Source of the DNA: Chitinophagales bacterium
GTDB lineage: Bacteria > Bacteroidota > Bacteroidia > Chitinophagales > UBA10324
NCBI GenBank assembly: GCA_013816805.1
Contig: JACDDS010000014.1
Coordinates: 44,607 to 108,606, forward strand
Direction: 5' to 3'
Length of the DNA stretch: 64,000 bases
Positions 20,035 through 28,892 of the stretch are shown here, piece after piece. Position numbers and translations under genes: made by a program. How positions within the stretch are numbered: position 1 is the stretch's first letter; each line of letters starts with the position of its first letter. The notes under the pieces are model-generated. The model worked only from the letters and a program-made list of their open reading frames with translations. It made no database searches and was not told the DNA's origin.

Positions 20035-20803
20035 AACTAATTAGAATATTTATAAGCCCTATGTGTTCGTGAAAGCCTCCTTTAAGAAATAATTTCCTGT
20101 AATAATAATATGCAAGATAAACACCTCTTCTCGAGCTTACAGGCAGTTGTTTAAGTCCAGTAAGGGCCTCCTGGAAATCTGATTCAATTTCTGCTTGTAT
20201 TTTTCCCTTTTCCAAAGCAGAAAAGCAACGAAAATTGATGTCAGGGAAATAAGTTCTTCCAAGAAGATAGTAATCTGAATTCAAATCTCTTAAAAAATTT
20301 ACTTTCTGAAATGCAGCTCCCAGTTTCATCGCGGATGGCTTTAGCCTTTCATATAGTTCTATATTATTTTCTGTAAAGACACGCAGGCACATTAATCCTA
20401 CCGATTCGGCAGATCCAAATATGTACTGATTGTACGTATCCATATTGTGTTCATTGCGATACAAATCCATTTCCATGCTTTTTAGGAAATCATCTATCAG
20501 CTCCCATTCAATATTAAACCGATGCACTGCTTCCTGAAAGCTGTTTAAAATAGGGTTCAGGCTGATTTTGAATTCCAAAGCTTCAATGGTATCTCTCCTG
20601 AACTTCTGAAGCAGGTAGTGTTTATTATAATTATGAAAGCTATCCACAATTTCATCTGCTAAACGCACAAAACCATAAATGCCATAGATCGACTTATGAA
20701 ATTTTCTATGGAGAAAAGAAATGCCGAGCGAAAAACTGGTGCTGTAAGATCGTGTGGTTATTCTGCTGCAGGCTCCTGAAACGGTATCAAAGATTTCCTT
20801 CAT
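20030..20803 (-). CDS. crtB: Phytoene/squalene synthase family protein CrtB, C-terminus probably truncated
   Basis: 257 residues. Both aspartate-rich motifs are present: LADEIVDSF (D50 to D54) and NFLRDLNSD (D173 to D177), plus the early STSFSLGISF. It joins two geranylgeranyl diphosphates (or farnesyl diphosphates) head to head. Bacteroidota CrtB is usually about 275-280 residues; here the typical helix around GVYLAYYYYRKLF is followed by an odd tail (LKGGFHEHIGLINILISS) and a stop, at the point where the glycosyltransferase remnant begins. A deletion that removed the crtB end and the start of the next gene explains both. Starts 2 bases after crtI. Confidence 0.88.
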   Translation of the reverse strand: MKEIFDTVSGACSRITTRSYSTSFSLGISFLHRKFHKSIYGIYGFVRLADEIVDSFHNYNKHYLLQKFRRDTIEALEFKISLNPILNSFQEAVHRFNIEWELIDDFLKSMEMDLYRNEHNMDTYNQYIFGSAESVGLMCLRVFTENNIELYERLKPSAMKLGAAFQKVNFLRDLNSDYYLLGRTYFPDINFRCFSALEKGKIQAEIESDFQEALTGLKQLPVSSRRGVYLAYYYYRKLFLKGGFHEHIGLINILISS

Positions 20804-20805
20804 GG

Positions 20806-22311
20806 TTACTGATTTAAATATTTTAATAATTGGTTTGCAGCAATCTCGCCTGAAATAATAGCTGGTGGAACACCGGGTCCGGGCACCGTGAGTTGTCCTG
20901 CAAAAAATAGGTTGTCCACTTTCTTGCTTTTCATTTTTGGTTTAAATATGGCAGTTTGGTAAAGCGTGTTGGCGAGACCATATGCATTGCCTTTATATGC
21001 ATGGTAGTCAGCAGCAAAGTCTGAAATGCAATAGCTTCTTTTTTCTATAATATGGTTCCGGATCTCATTTCCAGTAAAGTTTTCTATTCTTTCTATCAAT
21101 AGATTGAAGTAATATTCTCTTTTATCCGGTGAATCCTTTAACCCGCTTGCAATTGGCATAAGCACAAATAGATTTTCACATCCATCAGGGGCTACAGCCG
21201 GATCTGTTTTAGAAGGGGCGCATACATAGAACAGAGGTTTTTCAGGCCATTTTTTAGCTACATGGATATCATTAGCATGCTTATCAATATCCTCATCAAA
21301 AAATAAATTATGATGGTTTAAGTGATCAATTTTTTTATTGATACCCAGAAAAAATAGAAGCGCGGATGGTGCTAATTTTCTCTTTTCCCAATATCTATTT
21401 GAATACGACCTTTCAGACTCCGCAAGAAGATCATTTTCCACGTGATGGCAATCGGCAGCGCCTATTACACCATCTGTTTTCAATTTACCATGCCTGCTTT
21501 CAACCTCAACAATTTTACCTGAACTTATATTAAAGCATTCTACTTCATTATCTAAGAGCAAAGTCACACCTTGCTCTTCAGCAATTGTTTTAAAGGCTTT
21601 GACAACCTTACCAAAGCCCCCCATTGGATACAACGTTCCCTGCTTTAGTCCCGCATAATTCATTAGTGAATACAATGCAGGAGTACTTTCCGGCATGGCT
21701 CCTAAGAAAAGTATCGGAAATTCTATAAGTGCCAACAACCGCGGATTCTTAAAGAAGGCGCGGACATGTTTTTTGAAGGAAGAAAATAACTGTAGCCGAA
21801 ATATTTCCTTTAAAACATCGAAGGTTATGTACTCCCTTATCGTTAAACCCGGATTAAATACAAGACTCCCCATACTTAGGCTGTATTTATGTTCGGCTTC
21901 CTTCATAAACGTTCTGAGCTTTTCTGCACTGCCCTCTTCAATCGATTCGAACAGGGAACACAGCTCCTGGAAGTTTGCCGGGATATCGATAGCATCATCT
22001 TTTCCAAAAATTATGGTAAATCCGGGGTCAAGCTTTATTAACTTATAGAAATCGGAAGCAGTATGGCCAAAGCAATTATAAAAACGTTCAAAAACATCAG
22101 GCATCCAGTACCAGCTTGGTCCCATATCGAATATAAACCCGTTGTTCTCATAAGTTCTGGCCCTGCCGCCGCATTGAATATTCTTTTCGTACAAGGTTAC
22201 CTTATGACCGTGAGCTGCCAGGTAAGAAGAAGCACTAAGACCGGAAAATCCTGATCCTATAACAGCCAAATCTAAACTTTTGTTTAAAATTTTATTAGTT
22301 TTATTAAACAT
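20806..22311 (-). CDS. crtI: Phytoene desaturase CrtI
   Basis: 501 residues. N-terminal FAD-binding motif LAVIGSGFSGLSASSYLAAHG followed by VTLYEKNIQCGGRARTYENNGFIFDMGPSW, and the C-terminal flavin-binding segment LFFAGQLTVPGPGVPPAIISGE, both diagnostic for CrtI-type carotenoid desaturases. It introduces double bases into phytoene to give lycopene or a related product. First gene of a minus-strand crtI-crtB(-glycosyltransferase) operon. No cyclase or hydroxylase is present in this window, so the final pigment is unknown. Confidence 0.93.
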   Translation of the reverse strand: MFNKTNKILNKSLDLAVIGSGFSGLSASSYLAAHGHKVTLYEKNIQCGGRARTYENNGFIFDMGPSWYWMPDVFERFYNCFGHTASDFYKLIKLDPGFTIIFGKDDAIDIPANFQELCSLFESIEEGSAEKLRTFMKEAEHKYSLSMGSLVFNPGLTIREYITFDVLKEIFRLQLFSSFKKHVRAFFKNPRLLALIEFPILFLGAMPESTPALYSLMNYAGLKQGTLYPMGGFGKVVKAFKTIAEEQGVTLLLDNEVECFNISSGKIVEVESRHGKLKTDGVIGAADCHHVENDLLAESERSYSNRYWEKRKLAPSALLFFLGINKKIDHLNHHNLFFDEDIDKHANDIHVAKKWPEKPLFYVCAPSKTDPAVAPDGCENLFVLMPIASGLKDSPDKREYYFNLLIERIENFTGNEIRNHIIEKRSYCISDFAADYHAYKGNAYGLANTLYQTAIFKPKMKSKKVDNLFFAGQLTVPGPGVPPAIISGEIAANQLLKYLNQ

Positions 22312-22638
22312 TCATCGGTCTTCTTTTATTTGTATTGAGATAGCGAATCTTCGTTTTACTATAAGTAATTAGTAAGCATAAATTCAGAGGTGCTGCTAAT
22401 TCATTTTAATTATTGTTTAATAATATTCGAAAATACATAAACAAAACCTTAAAACAAAAGATATTGGATTTCATTATTGTGTTGATTAATTTCACAGATA
22501 TTTTTATCCATTTTATCTGTTATTTAATTGATTTTTAAGGATCAAATATTAACGATTCAGATTAATGGTTAATTTGCTTATCTGCCTGCGGATTCGTTTC
22601 TTTGCACCCTATATATAGGAGTGATTTAATTTCTGATA
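22312..22638. other. Divergent intergenic region between crtI and nuoA
   Basis: 327 AT-rich bases holding the promoters of two divergent operons. The nuo promoter is recognisable near the right end (22573-22604). I could not find a convincing crtI -7 box on the minus strand. No open frame or hairpin of note. Confidence 0.6.
22573..22604 (+). promoter_or_regulatory. Probable promoter of the nuo operon
   Basis: TTTG at 22573-22576, a 20-base spacer and TTTCTTTG at 22597-22604, one base off the Bacteroidota -7 consensus TAnnTTTG and one base longer in spacing. The start site would be near 22611, about 28 bases before the nuoA ATG. Confidence 0.55.
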
Positions 22639-23031
22639 ATGATTTTTTTAGAGGCTAAAACGGCATCAGGTACTTCTGCAATCACTTATCTGCCTATACT
22701 ACTTCAGTTTCTCTTTGCAAGCGGATTTGTCGCTACCACTATGGTGGTAACGCATCTTGTTGGGCCAAAGCTTAGCACGAAAAAGAAATTAAAATCCTTT
22801 GAAAGCGGCATTCAATCGGTTGGCAATGCACGTCAGCCATTTGCTATTAAATATTTCTTAACAGCCATACTATTTGTATTATTTGATGTGGAGGTAATTT
22901 TTCTTTATCCATGGGCAGTAAATTTTGATGTGCTTGGAATGCAGGGATTAATAACGATGGCACTCTTCATGGGTCTTTTATTGGCCGGATTTTTTTACAT
23001 AATAAAGTCCGGTGCATTGGATTGGGAATAA
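22639..23031 (+). CDS. nuoA: NADH-quinone oxidoreductase subunit A
   Basis: 130 residues, three membrane helices (about 16-38, 72-95, 100-125). Family signatures KLKSFESGIQSVGNARQPFAIKYFLTAILF and FDVEVIFLYPWA are present. NuoA is part of the membrane arm at the junction with the hydrophilic arm of complex I, near the quinone site. First gene of the nuoA-nuoK run, with a recognisable promoter just upstream. Normal length. Confidence 0.96.
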   Translation: MIFLEAKTASGTSAITYLPILLQFLFASGFVATTMVVTHLVGPKLSTKKKLKSFESGIQSVGNARQPFAIKYFLTAILFVLFDVEVIFLYPWAVNFDVLGMQGLITMALFMGLLLAGFFYIIKSGALDWE

Positions 23032-23064
23032 AAGGTTCAGAATGAAACAAGTTGTATTCTGTAA

Positions 23065-23673
23065 TTGTTACCCATTTACATAACAAAGAAATTGGAAACT
23101 ATCACCATTTCGGACAAAAAAATTACCGTATCTGCATCGCCTGAAGGCCATGCAGGCTCCGGCTTTTTTGCTACCAAATTGGAGCAGGTAATTGGTTTGG
23201 CAAGGAAAAATTCTATTTGGCCATTGCCTTTTGCTACTTCTTGCTGCGGTATTGAATTTATGGCGACTATGGGATCTCATTATGATTTTGCGCGTTTCGG
23301 TGCCGAAAGGGTTAGCTTCTCTCCACGCCAGGCAGATTTGCTGATGGTGATTGGAACCATTGCAAAAAAAATGGGACCCATTCTCAAGCAGGTATATGAG
23401 CAAATGGCGGAACCTCGCTGGGTAATAGCCGTAGGCGCTTGCGCAACCAGTGGTGGTATTTTTGACACTTATTCCGTTCTTCAGGGAGTAGACAAAATAA
23501 TTCCGGTAGATGTGTATGTCCCGGGATGTCCTCCACGGCCGGAACAGATCATTGATGGCTTGATGAAAATCCAGGAATTGATCCAGAATGAACCCCTAAG
23601 AAGAAGAAATTCTCCCGAATATAAAGCACTGCTGGAATCTTATGGAATTGAAGTAATTAAAGATTTAAATTAA
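23065..23673 (+). CDS. nuoB: NADH-quinone oxidoreductase subunit B
   Basis: 202 residues in the longest version. The N2 [4Fe-4S] cluster ligands are visible: the tandem cysteines C60-C61 (SCCGIEF), C126 (GACATSGG) and C155 (VPGCPPRPE). N2 passes electrons to quinone. No ATG lies upstream of the conserved region in frame; the start must be a TTG at 23065 or the TTG at 23092, the second giving METITISDKK. Follows nuoA by 33 bases. Confidence 0.95.
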   Translation: MLPIYITKKLETITISDKKITVSASPEGHAGSGFFATKLEQVIGLARKNSIWPLPFATSCCGIEFMATMGSHYDFARFGAERVSFSPRQADLLMVIGTIAKKMGPILKQVYEQMAEPRWVIAVGACATSGGIFDTYSVLQGVDKIIPVDVYVPGCPPRPEQIIDGLMKIQELIQNEPLRRRNSPEYKALLESYGIEVIKDLN

Positions 23674-23698
23674 TACAATAGGCAATTAGCATAAAGTT

Positions 23699-24223
23699 AT
23701 GGTTGATAATGAGCGGGTTCTGGAAAAACTAAAATCTGCATTTGGTGAATTGATACATTCTCCGGAAGAACCGTGGCAATTGCTTACTATCCGAACTGAT
23801 CCACTGCACATTACTCCTATTATAGAATTTTTGAGCAAAGATGAAGAGCTTGCCTTTACATTTCTTACTGACTTATGCGGTATTCACTGGCCGTATCGCA
23901 ACGAAAAATTTGAAGTAGTTTACCATCTTCATAGCTTCATCAATAACATTAGATTGAGAATAAAAGTGGCAATTCCAGGAGATCAACCAAGAATCCCTAC
24001 AATGACTAACTTATTTCTAGCTGCTAACTGGATGGAACGGGAAACATTTGATTTCTATGGGATCATCTTCGTAGGACACCCTAACCTTGTGCGAATATTG
24101 AATGTGGATGAAATGACCATTTTTCCCCTTAGAAAGGAATATCCGTTAGAAGATAATACCCGGGAAGATAAAAATGATGAAATGTTTGGAAGAGATCCGA
24201 AATTAATACAAGCTGGTATATAA
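23699..24223 (+). CDS. nuoC: NADH-quinone oxidoreductase subunit C
   Basis: 174 residues, hydrophilic. The 30-kDa subunit signature is present: ERETFDFYGIIFVGHPNLVRIL and then FPLRKEYPLE. It sits in the quinone-reducing Q module between NuoB and NuoD. Separate from nuoD here; in gamma-proteobacteria the two are fused. 25 bases after nuoB. Confidence 0.95.
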   Translation: MVDNERVLEKLKSAFGELIHSPEEPWQLLTIRTDPLHITPIIEFLSKDEELAFTFLTDLCGIHWPYRNEKFEVVYHLHSFINNIRLRIKVAIPGDQPRIPTMTNLFLAANWMERETFDFYGIIFVGHPNLVRILNVDEMTIFPLRKEYPLEDNTREDKNDEMFGRDPKLIQAGI

Positions 24224-24256
24224 TGAATTGAAGATAAATCAGATAGGAATTTAAAA

Positions 24257-25480
24257 GTGAACAGAGAGAAAGAGCACATACAATTACCAGATCAGGATCT
24301 TGAAAAAGAAACGGTCACCCTCAATTTGGGACCTACTCATCCTGCAACGCACGGGGTATTTCAAAACGTAATTGAAATGGATGGGGAACGGATTGTGAGT
24401 GGGTATTCCACCATCGGTTATATCCATCGGGCGTTTGAAAAAATTGCAGAGCACCGTCCCTATTACCAGATTACCCCGCTTACAGATCGACTCAATTATT
24501 GCTCTTCGCCAATTAACAACATAGGCTGGCATTTGACAGTAGAAAAACTGCTTGGCATTAAAACTCCGAAACGGGTAGATTACCTCCGTGTAATAATTAT
24601 GGAATTAGCCCGCATAGGGGATCACCTGATCTGTAATTCTATACTGGGAGTCGACACAGGTGCTTATTCGGGATTTTTATACCTGATGCAGTTCAGGGAA
24701 AAAATTTATGAAATATGGGAAGAAGTTTGCGGGGCGCGATTAACTACTAACATTGGTAGAGTAGGTGGATTCGAACGCGATTTTAATGACATTGCTTTTC
24801 GCAAGCTGGAAATTTTTTTAAGGGAATATCCAAAAGCATTAAAGGAGTTTGAAAACCTTTTTACCAGGAACAGGATATTTATAGAGCGTACGGTTGATGC
24901 GGGACCGATCAGCGCCGAGCGTGCTCTCAATTACGGTTTTACCGGCCCGAATCTTCGTGCTGCGGGAATTGATTATGATGTTCGTGTAATGAATCCTTAT
25001 TCCTCTTATGAAGATTTTGATTTCACAGTGCCTGTGGGGACGAAAGGGGATACTTACGACCGTTTCCTGGTTCGTAATGAGGAGATGTGGCAATCACTTA
25101 ATATTATAAACCAGGCATTGCAAAAGCTGGATCAGCTTGAAGATAAGACCTCCTTTCATGCCGATGTACCTCAATATTATCTACCCGATAAAGAAGAGGT
25201 GTATCACAATATGGAAGCGCTGATATATCATTTTAAAATAGTAATGGGTGAAATAGATGCTCCCCGCGGTGAAATATACCATGCTGTAGAAGGAGGAAAT
25301 GGAGAATTAGGATTTTACCTGATCAGTGAAGGCGGACGAACACCATACCGGCTGCATTTTCGCCGCCCTTGCTTTATTTTTTACCAGGCTTATACAGAAA
25401 TGATTAAGGGCCAGCTGCTTTCTGATGCCATCGTTACTTTAAGCAGCCTGAACGTGATAGCCGGTGAACTCGACGCTTAA
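24257..25480 (+). CDS. nuoD: NADH-quinone oxidoreductase subunit D
   Basis: 407 residues from GTG 24257. 49-kDa subunit markers: LNLGPTHPATHGVF, IGYIHRAFEKIAEHRPYYQ, DRLNYCSSP, ARIGDHLICN, VDAGPISAERALNYGFTGPNLR and APRGEIYHAVEGG. The His and Tyr of the quinone pocket (in HPATHG and the DRLNY segment) are present. It forms the Q site with NuoB. 33 bases after nuoC. Confidence 0.96.
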   Translation: MNREKEHIQLPDQDLEKETVTLNLGPTHPATHGVFQNVIEMDGERIVSGYSTIGYIHRAFEKIAEHRPYYQITPLTDRLNYCSSPINNIGWHLTVEKLLGIKTPKRVDYLRVIIMELARIGDHLICNSILGVDTGAYSGFLYLMQFREKIYEIWEEVCGARLTTNIGRVGGFERDFNDIAFRKLEIFLREYPKALKEFENLFTRNRIFIERTVDAGPISAERALNYGFTGPNLRAAGIDYDVRVMNPYSSYEDFDFTVPVGTKGDTYDRFLVRNEEMWQSLNIINQALQKLDQLEDKTSFHADVPQYYLPDKEEVYHNMEALIYHFKIVMGEIDAPRGEIYHAVEGGNGELGFYLISEGGRTPYRLHFRRPCFIFYQAYTEMIKGQLLSDAIVTLSSLNVIAGELDA

Positions 25481-25530
25481 TTAAAAACATTTGCAAGTCA
25501 ACGCTTAGCATACAAACCTTTTTCCTTACA

Positions 25531-26058
25531 ATGCTTTCAATAAAAACAGGACAAAAGCAGGAGTTTTCTTCTCAGGCACTGCAGCATGCTAATGAAATAA
25601 TTGGCCGTTATCCTGAAGGAAAACAGAAATCTGCCATCCTTCCAATCCTTCATTTGGCGCAGGATGAGTTTGGGAATTGGTTAAGCGCTGAAGTAATGGA
25701 TTACGTTGCCGGCTTATTAAAAATTCAACCGATAGAGGTATATGAAGTGGCAACCTTTTATTCTATGTATAACCTGAAGCCCGTTGGAAGATTTTTGCTT
25801 GAAATTTGTCATACCGGTCCTTGTGAAATTCGCGGAGCAGAAAAACTGATCGATACGCTGAAGAATAAATTAGGAATCGAGGTTGGCGAAACAACAGCGG
25901 ATGGATTATTTACTTTAAAAAGAGTGGAATGCCTTGCTGCATGCGGATACGCGCCAATGCTGCAATGCGGTGAACATTTTCATGAGTTTTTAGATTCTGA
26001 AGAAAAGGTTGATCGGTTGCTCGAAGAGCTTAGAAATAGAGCAGCAGCAAACAATTAA
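25531..26058 (+). CDS. nuoE: NADH-quinone oxidoreductase subunit E
   Basis: 175 residues, thioredoxin-like [2Fe-2S] subunit. Cluster ligands C93 and C98 (EICHTGPCEIRG), C134 and C138 (RVECLAACGYAPM). The helical lead-in YPEGKQKSAILPILHLAQDEFG is typical. Pairs with NuoF in the NADH-oxidising module. 50 bases after nuoD and 5 before nuoF. Confidence 0.96.
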   Translation: MLSIKTGQKQEFSSQALQHANEIIGRYPEGKQKSAILPILHLAQDEFGNWLSAEVMDYVAGLLKIQPIEVYEVATFYSMYNLKPVGRFLLEICHTGPCEIRGAEKLIDTLKNKLGIEVGETTADGLFTLKRVECLAACGYAPMLQCGEHFHEFLDSEEKVDRLLEELRNRAAANN

Positions 26059-26063
26059 TTGCA

Positions 26064-27419
26064 ATGGCAAAAAAATTTCTTCTCGATAAGATAGATGTAC
26101 CTGGAATAAACACTTTTGAAGTATATAAAGCCAATGGCGGCTATGCTTCTGTTGAAAAAGCTTTGAAAGAAATGGCTCCGGCTGATGTTATAGAAGAAGT
26201 TAAAAAATCAGGGTTACGAGGAAGAGGAGGTGCAGGATTTCCTACAGGAATGAAGTGGAGCTTCCTCGATAAAAAATCAGGTCGGCCAAAATATCTGGTA
26301 TGTAACGCCGATGAAAGCGAACCCGGCACTTTTAAAGACCGCTTCCTCATGGAGCGCATTCCTCATATGCTGATTGAAGGAATGATCATATCAAGTTTTG
26401 CCCTGGAAGCGAACCTCTCTTTTATTTATATCCGCGGGGAATTCCGGTGGATCATCAAAATATTGGAACAGGCAATTGCAGAAGCAAAACAGGCTGGTTT
26501 CCTAGGACAGAATATTTTGGGGAAAGGATACAACCTGGAGATTGTAGTCCATCCCGGTGCCGGCGCATACATTTGTGGTGAAGAAACAGCGCTGCTCGAG
26601 TCTCTCGAAGGCAAGCGCGGACTTCCCCGGATCAAGCCACCTTTTCCTGCAGTTTTTGGCTTGTATGGAATGCCAACTGTGGTGAATAATGTGGAAAGTA
26701 TTGCAACGGTGCCTTGTATTATTCAAATGGGAGGCGAAGAATATGCTAAAACCGGCACTCCGAAAAGTACAGGAACCAAATTAATCTCTTCGTGCGGAAA
26801 TATAAATAAGCCCGGTGTGTATGAGATCGAATTCGGTCTTACTGTTGAAGAATTTATTTTTTCAGATGAATACTGCGGCGGAATCGCAAATGGAAAAAAG
26901 ATGAAAGCTGTAGTTGCCGGCGGTTCTTCAGTTCCAATTCTTCCCTCAGAATTAATTTTAAAAACTGCAGCAGGAGAAAAAAGATTGATGAGCTATGAAT
27001 CGATGAGCGATGGAGGCTTCATTACCGGTACTATGCTGGGTTCGGGAGGATTTATAGTGTATGATGAAGACCAGTGTATAGTGCGCAACACCTGGAATTT
27101 CACAAGGTTTTATCACCATGAAAGCTGCGGTCAGTGTTCTCCGTGCCGTGAAGGAACAGGTTGGATGGAGCGTATTCTCCACAAATTAGAATTTGGTCAT
27201 GGGCAATTGAGTGATATCGATTTGTTGTGGGATGTTCAGAGAAAAATAGAGGGTAATACTATTTGTCCGCTCGGTGATGCTGCAGCATGGCCTGTAGCTT
27301 CGGCTATCCGACATTTCAAAGACGAATTTGAATGGCATGTTTTAAATCCCGAAGAATGTCAGAAAAGGAATTATGGAATCAAAGAAGAAGTTTTAAGCCA
27401 AAAGCGTGGAAGATATTAA
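26064..27419 (+). CDS. nuoF: NADH-quinone oxidoreductase subunit F
   Basis: 451 residues. NADH/FMN site: GLRGRGGAGFPTGMKWSF and YLVCNADESEPGTFKDR, then PGAGAYICGEETALLESLEG. The N3 [4Fe-4S] cluster is in ESCGQCSPCREG with the fourth Cys in NTICPLGD. It oxidises NADH and passes electrons to FMN. The last 14 bases overlap the start of a broken four-helix-bundle gene. Confidence 0.97.
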   Translation: MAKKFLLDKIDVPGINTFEVYKANGGYASVEKALKEMAPADVIEEVKKSGLRGRGGAGFPTGMKWSFLDKKSGRPKYLVCNADESEPGTFKDRFLMERIPHMLIEGMIISSFALEANLSFIYIRGEFRWIIKILEQAIAEAKQAGFLGQNILGKGYNLEIVVHPGAGAYICGEETALLESLEGKRGLPRIKPPFPAVFGLYGMPTVVNNVESIATVPCIIQMGGEEYAKTGTPKSTGTKLISSCGNINKPGVYEIEFGLTVEEFIFSDEYCGGIANGKKMKAVVAGGSSVPILPSELILKTAAGEKRLMSYESMSDGGFITGTMLGSGGFIVYDEDQCIVRNTWNFTRFYHHESCGQCSPCREGTGWMERILHKLEFGHGQLSDIDLLWDVQRKIEGNTICPLGDAAAWPVASAIRHFKDEFEWHVLNPEECQKRNYGIKEEVLSQKRGRY

Positions 27420-27762
27420 GTATCGTGCTTATAGATTCGCAGTAAGAGTAATTAAATATTTAAGGGAACAGGATTGGACAAAACGTATGAATGAGCCGCT
27501 TTTCCGGCAACTACTGCGATCTTCAACATCAATCCGAGCGAACAGAGCAGAAGGTAGATCATGGAAACCCGAATGGGAGATAATGAAATATTATCGAATT
27601 GCTTTAAGATCAGTTAAGGAAACTAAATATCTGGTTATGTCTATTACGTGATGTGCTGGCATGAAAAATGAAATAGTTGAAGTTCTCGTTAATGAAACCA
27701 ATGAGCTTTCTAAAATTATTGCTGCCCGTGTTATTGCAATTACGAAAAACGAGGCAGCTTAA
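27406..27762 (+). pseudogene. Frameshifted four-helix-bundle / 23S rRNA intervening-sequence-type protein
   Basis: Starts at ATG 27406 inside the end of nuoF. The first 75 codons read like the four-helix-bundle (S23/IVP) family: EDIKYRAYRFAVRVIKYLRE, LLRSSTSIRANRAEGRS, YYRIALRSVKETKY. From about 27631 the reading frame shifts: the usual WLCLLRDVLA is in the next frame, and a further shift near 27660 leads into KNEIVEVLVNETNELSKII, ending at 27762. So two single-base shifts break a protein of about 118 residues. The family is often found inside 23S rRNA genes or as free-standing genes; its function is unknown. It sits between nuoF and nuoG. Sequencing error is possible. Confidence 0.78.
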
Positions 27763-27799
27763 CTTTTGGCTTTTAGCTTAGTGCTTAATTTTGTAAAAG

Positions 27800-28789
27800 A
27801 TGATCAAAATCACTATAGACACCCGAACGGTTGAAGTAGAGGAAGGAACCACCATTTTAAACGCTGCCCGTAAGATCGGTGGTGAGATTGTTCCTCCTGC
27901 AATGTGCTACTACACTTCATTAAAGGGTAGTGGCGGAAAGTGCCGTGCATGCCTGGTGAAAGTTGCACAGGGATCATCCAAAGATCCCAGGCCAATGCCA
28001 AAATTAGTAGCCTCGTGTTGCACCCCAGCCCAGGATGGTATGGTAGTTCAAAACATTACTTCTCCGGAAGTGATTGAAGCGAGGCGTGGTATTGTTGAGA
28101 TGCTTCTTATTAACCATCCCCTTGATTGCCCCATTTGTGACCAGGCTGGTGAATGCGATCTGCAGAACTTTGCCTTCGAGCATGGCTTACAGAAAACCAG
28201 AAGCGAATTTCACCGCAGGGAATTTGATCCCATTGATATCGGGCCGCACATTAAGCTGCACATGACCCGGTGCATCCTGTGTTACCGGTGTACTATGGTG
28301 GCCGATCAGCTTACAGATGAAAGAGTACACGGAATATTGTGGCGCGGAGAAGCTTCTGAAATTTCGACCTACATTCAAAAAGCGGTTGAAAATGATTTCT
28401 CTGGAAACGTGATTGATGTTTGTCCTGTCGGTGCACTTACTGACCGGCATTTCCGTTTCAGAAACCGGGTATGGTTTTTAAACCCGATGAGCGCCCATCG
28501 TAATTGTCCCAGGTGCACCGGAAAGGTGGTATTGTGGATGCGGGGTGATGAAATTTATCGGGTAACTGCCAGAAAGGATGAATATGGAGAAGTACGCGAA
28601 TTTATTTGCAATGAATGCCGCTGGGATCATTACGATGTAAAAGACTGGACTGTGGAAGGCCCGCGGGAATTTGAAAAATGGTCGGTTATTACAGCTAATA
28701 AATATGCTAAAGAATCCGTTGAATTGCCGGATGAATTGTATTCTAAAAATGAAAATGCAAAATGGGATACCTTTGAAGGAGTGACATAA
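27800..28789 (+). CDS. nuoG: NADH-quinone oxidoreductase subunit G, short Bacteroidota form
   Basis: 329 residues, only the N-terminal Fe-S part of the 600-900-residue NuoG of most bacteria. [2Fe-2S] ligands C36, C48, C51 and C73 or C74; N5-type cluster H106, C110, C113, C119; N4-type cluster C158, C161, C164, C208. The molybdopterin-like C-terminal domain is absent, as is common in Bacteroidota. A further pair of CxxC sites (NCPRCTG; ICNECRW) lies near residues 237-280. Follows the broken four-helix-bundle gene by 37 bases. Confidence 0.92.
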   Translation: MIKITIDTRTVEVEEGTTILNAARKIGGEIVPPAMCYYTSLKGSGGKCRACLVKVAQGSSKDPRPMPKLVASCCTPAQDGMVVQNITSPEVIEARRGIVEMLLINHPLDCPICDQAGECDLQNFAFEHGLQKTRSEFHRREFDPIDIGPHIKLHMTRCILCYRCTMVADQLTDERVHGILWRGEASEISTYIQKAVENDFSGNVIDVCPVGALTDRHFRFRNRVWFLNPMSAHRNCPRCTGKVVLWMRGDEIYRVTARKDEYGEVREFICNECRWDHYDVKDWTVEGPREFEKWSVITANKYAKESVELPDELYSKNENAKWDTFEGVT

Positions 28790-28817
28790 ATGTTGAAATA
28801 TCAAATTCACCAATTAC

Positions 28818-28836
28818 CCCTTCGGCACACTCAGGG
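28818..28836. repeat. Small palindromic intergenic element between nuoG and nuoH
   Basis: An imperfect inverted repeat with CCCTTCGG at the left and a reverse-complementary CTCAGGG at the right, inside the 103-base gap between nuoG and nuoH. The sense (..TTCGGCACACTCAGGGTGAC..) resembles short dispersed palindromes often seen between Bacteroidota genes. Confidence 0.4.
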
Positions 28837-28892
28837 TGACAATCCAGTGTAAGGGGGAAGACACTTGCAAACATGAATTATAAGTATCTGTA

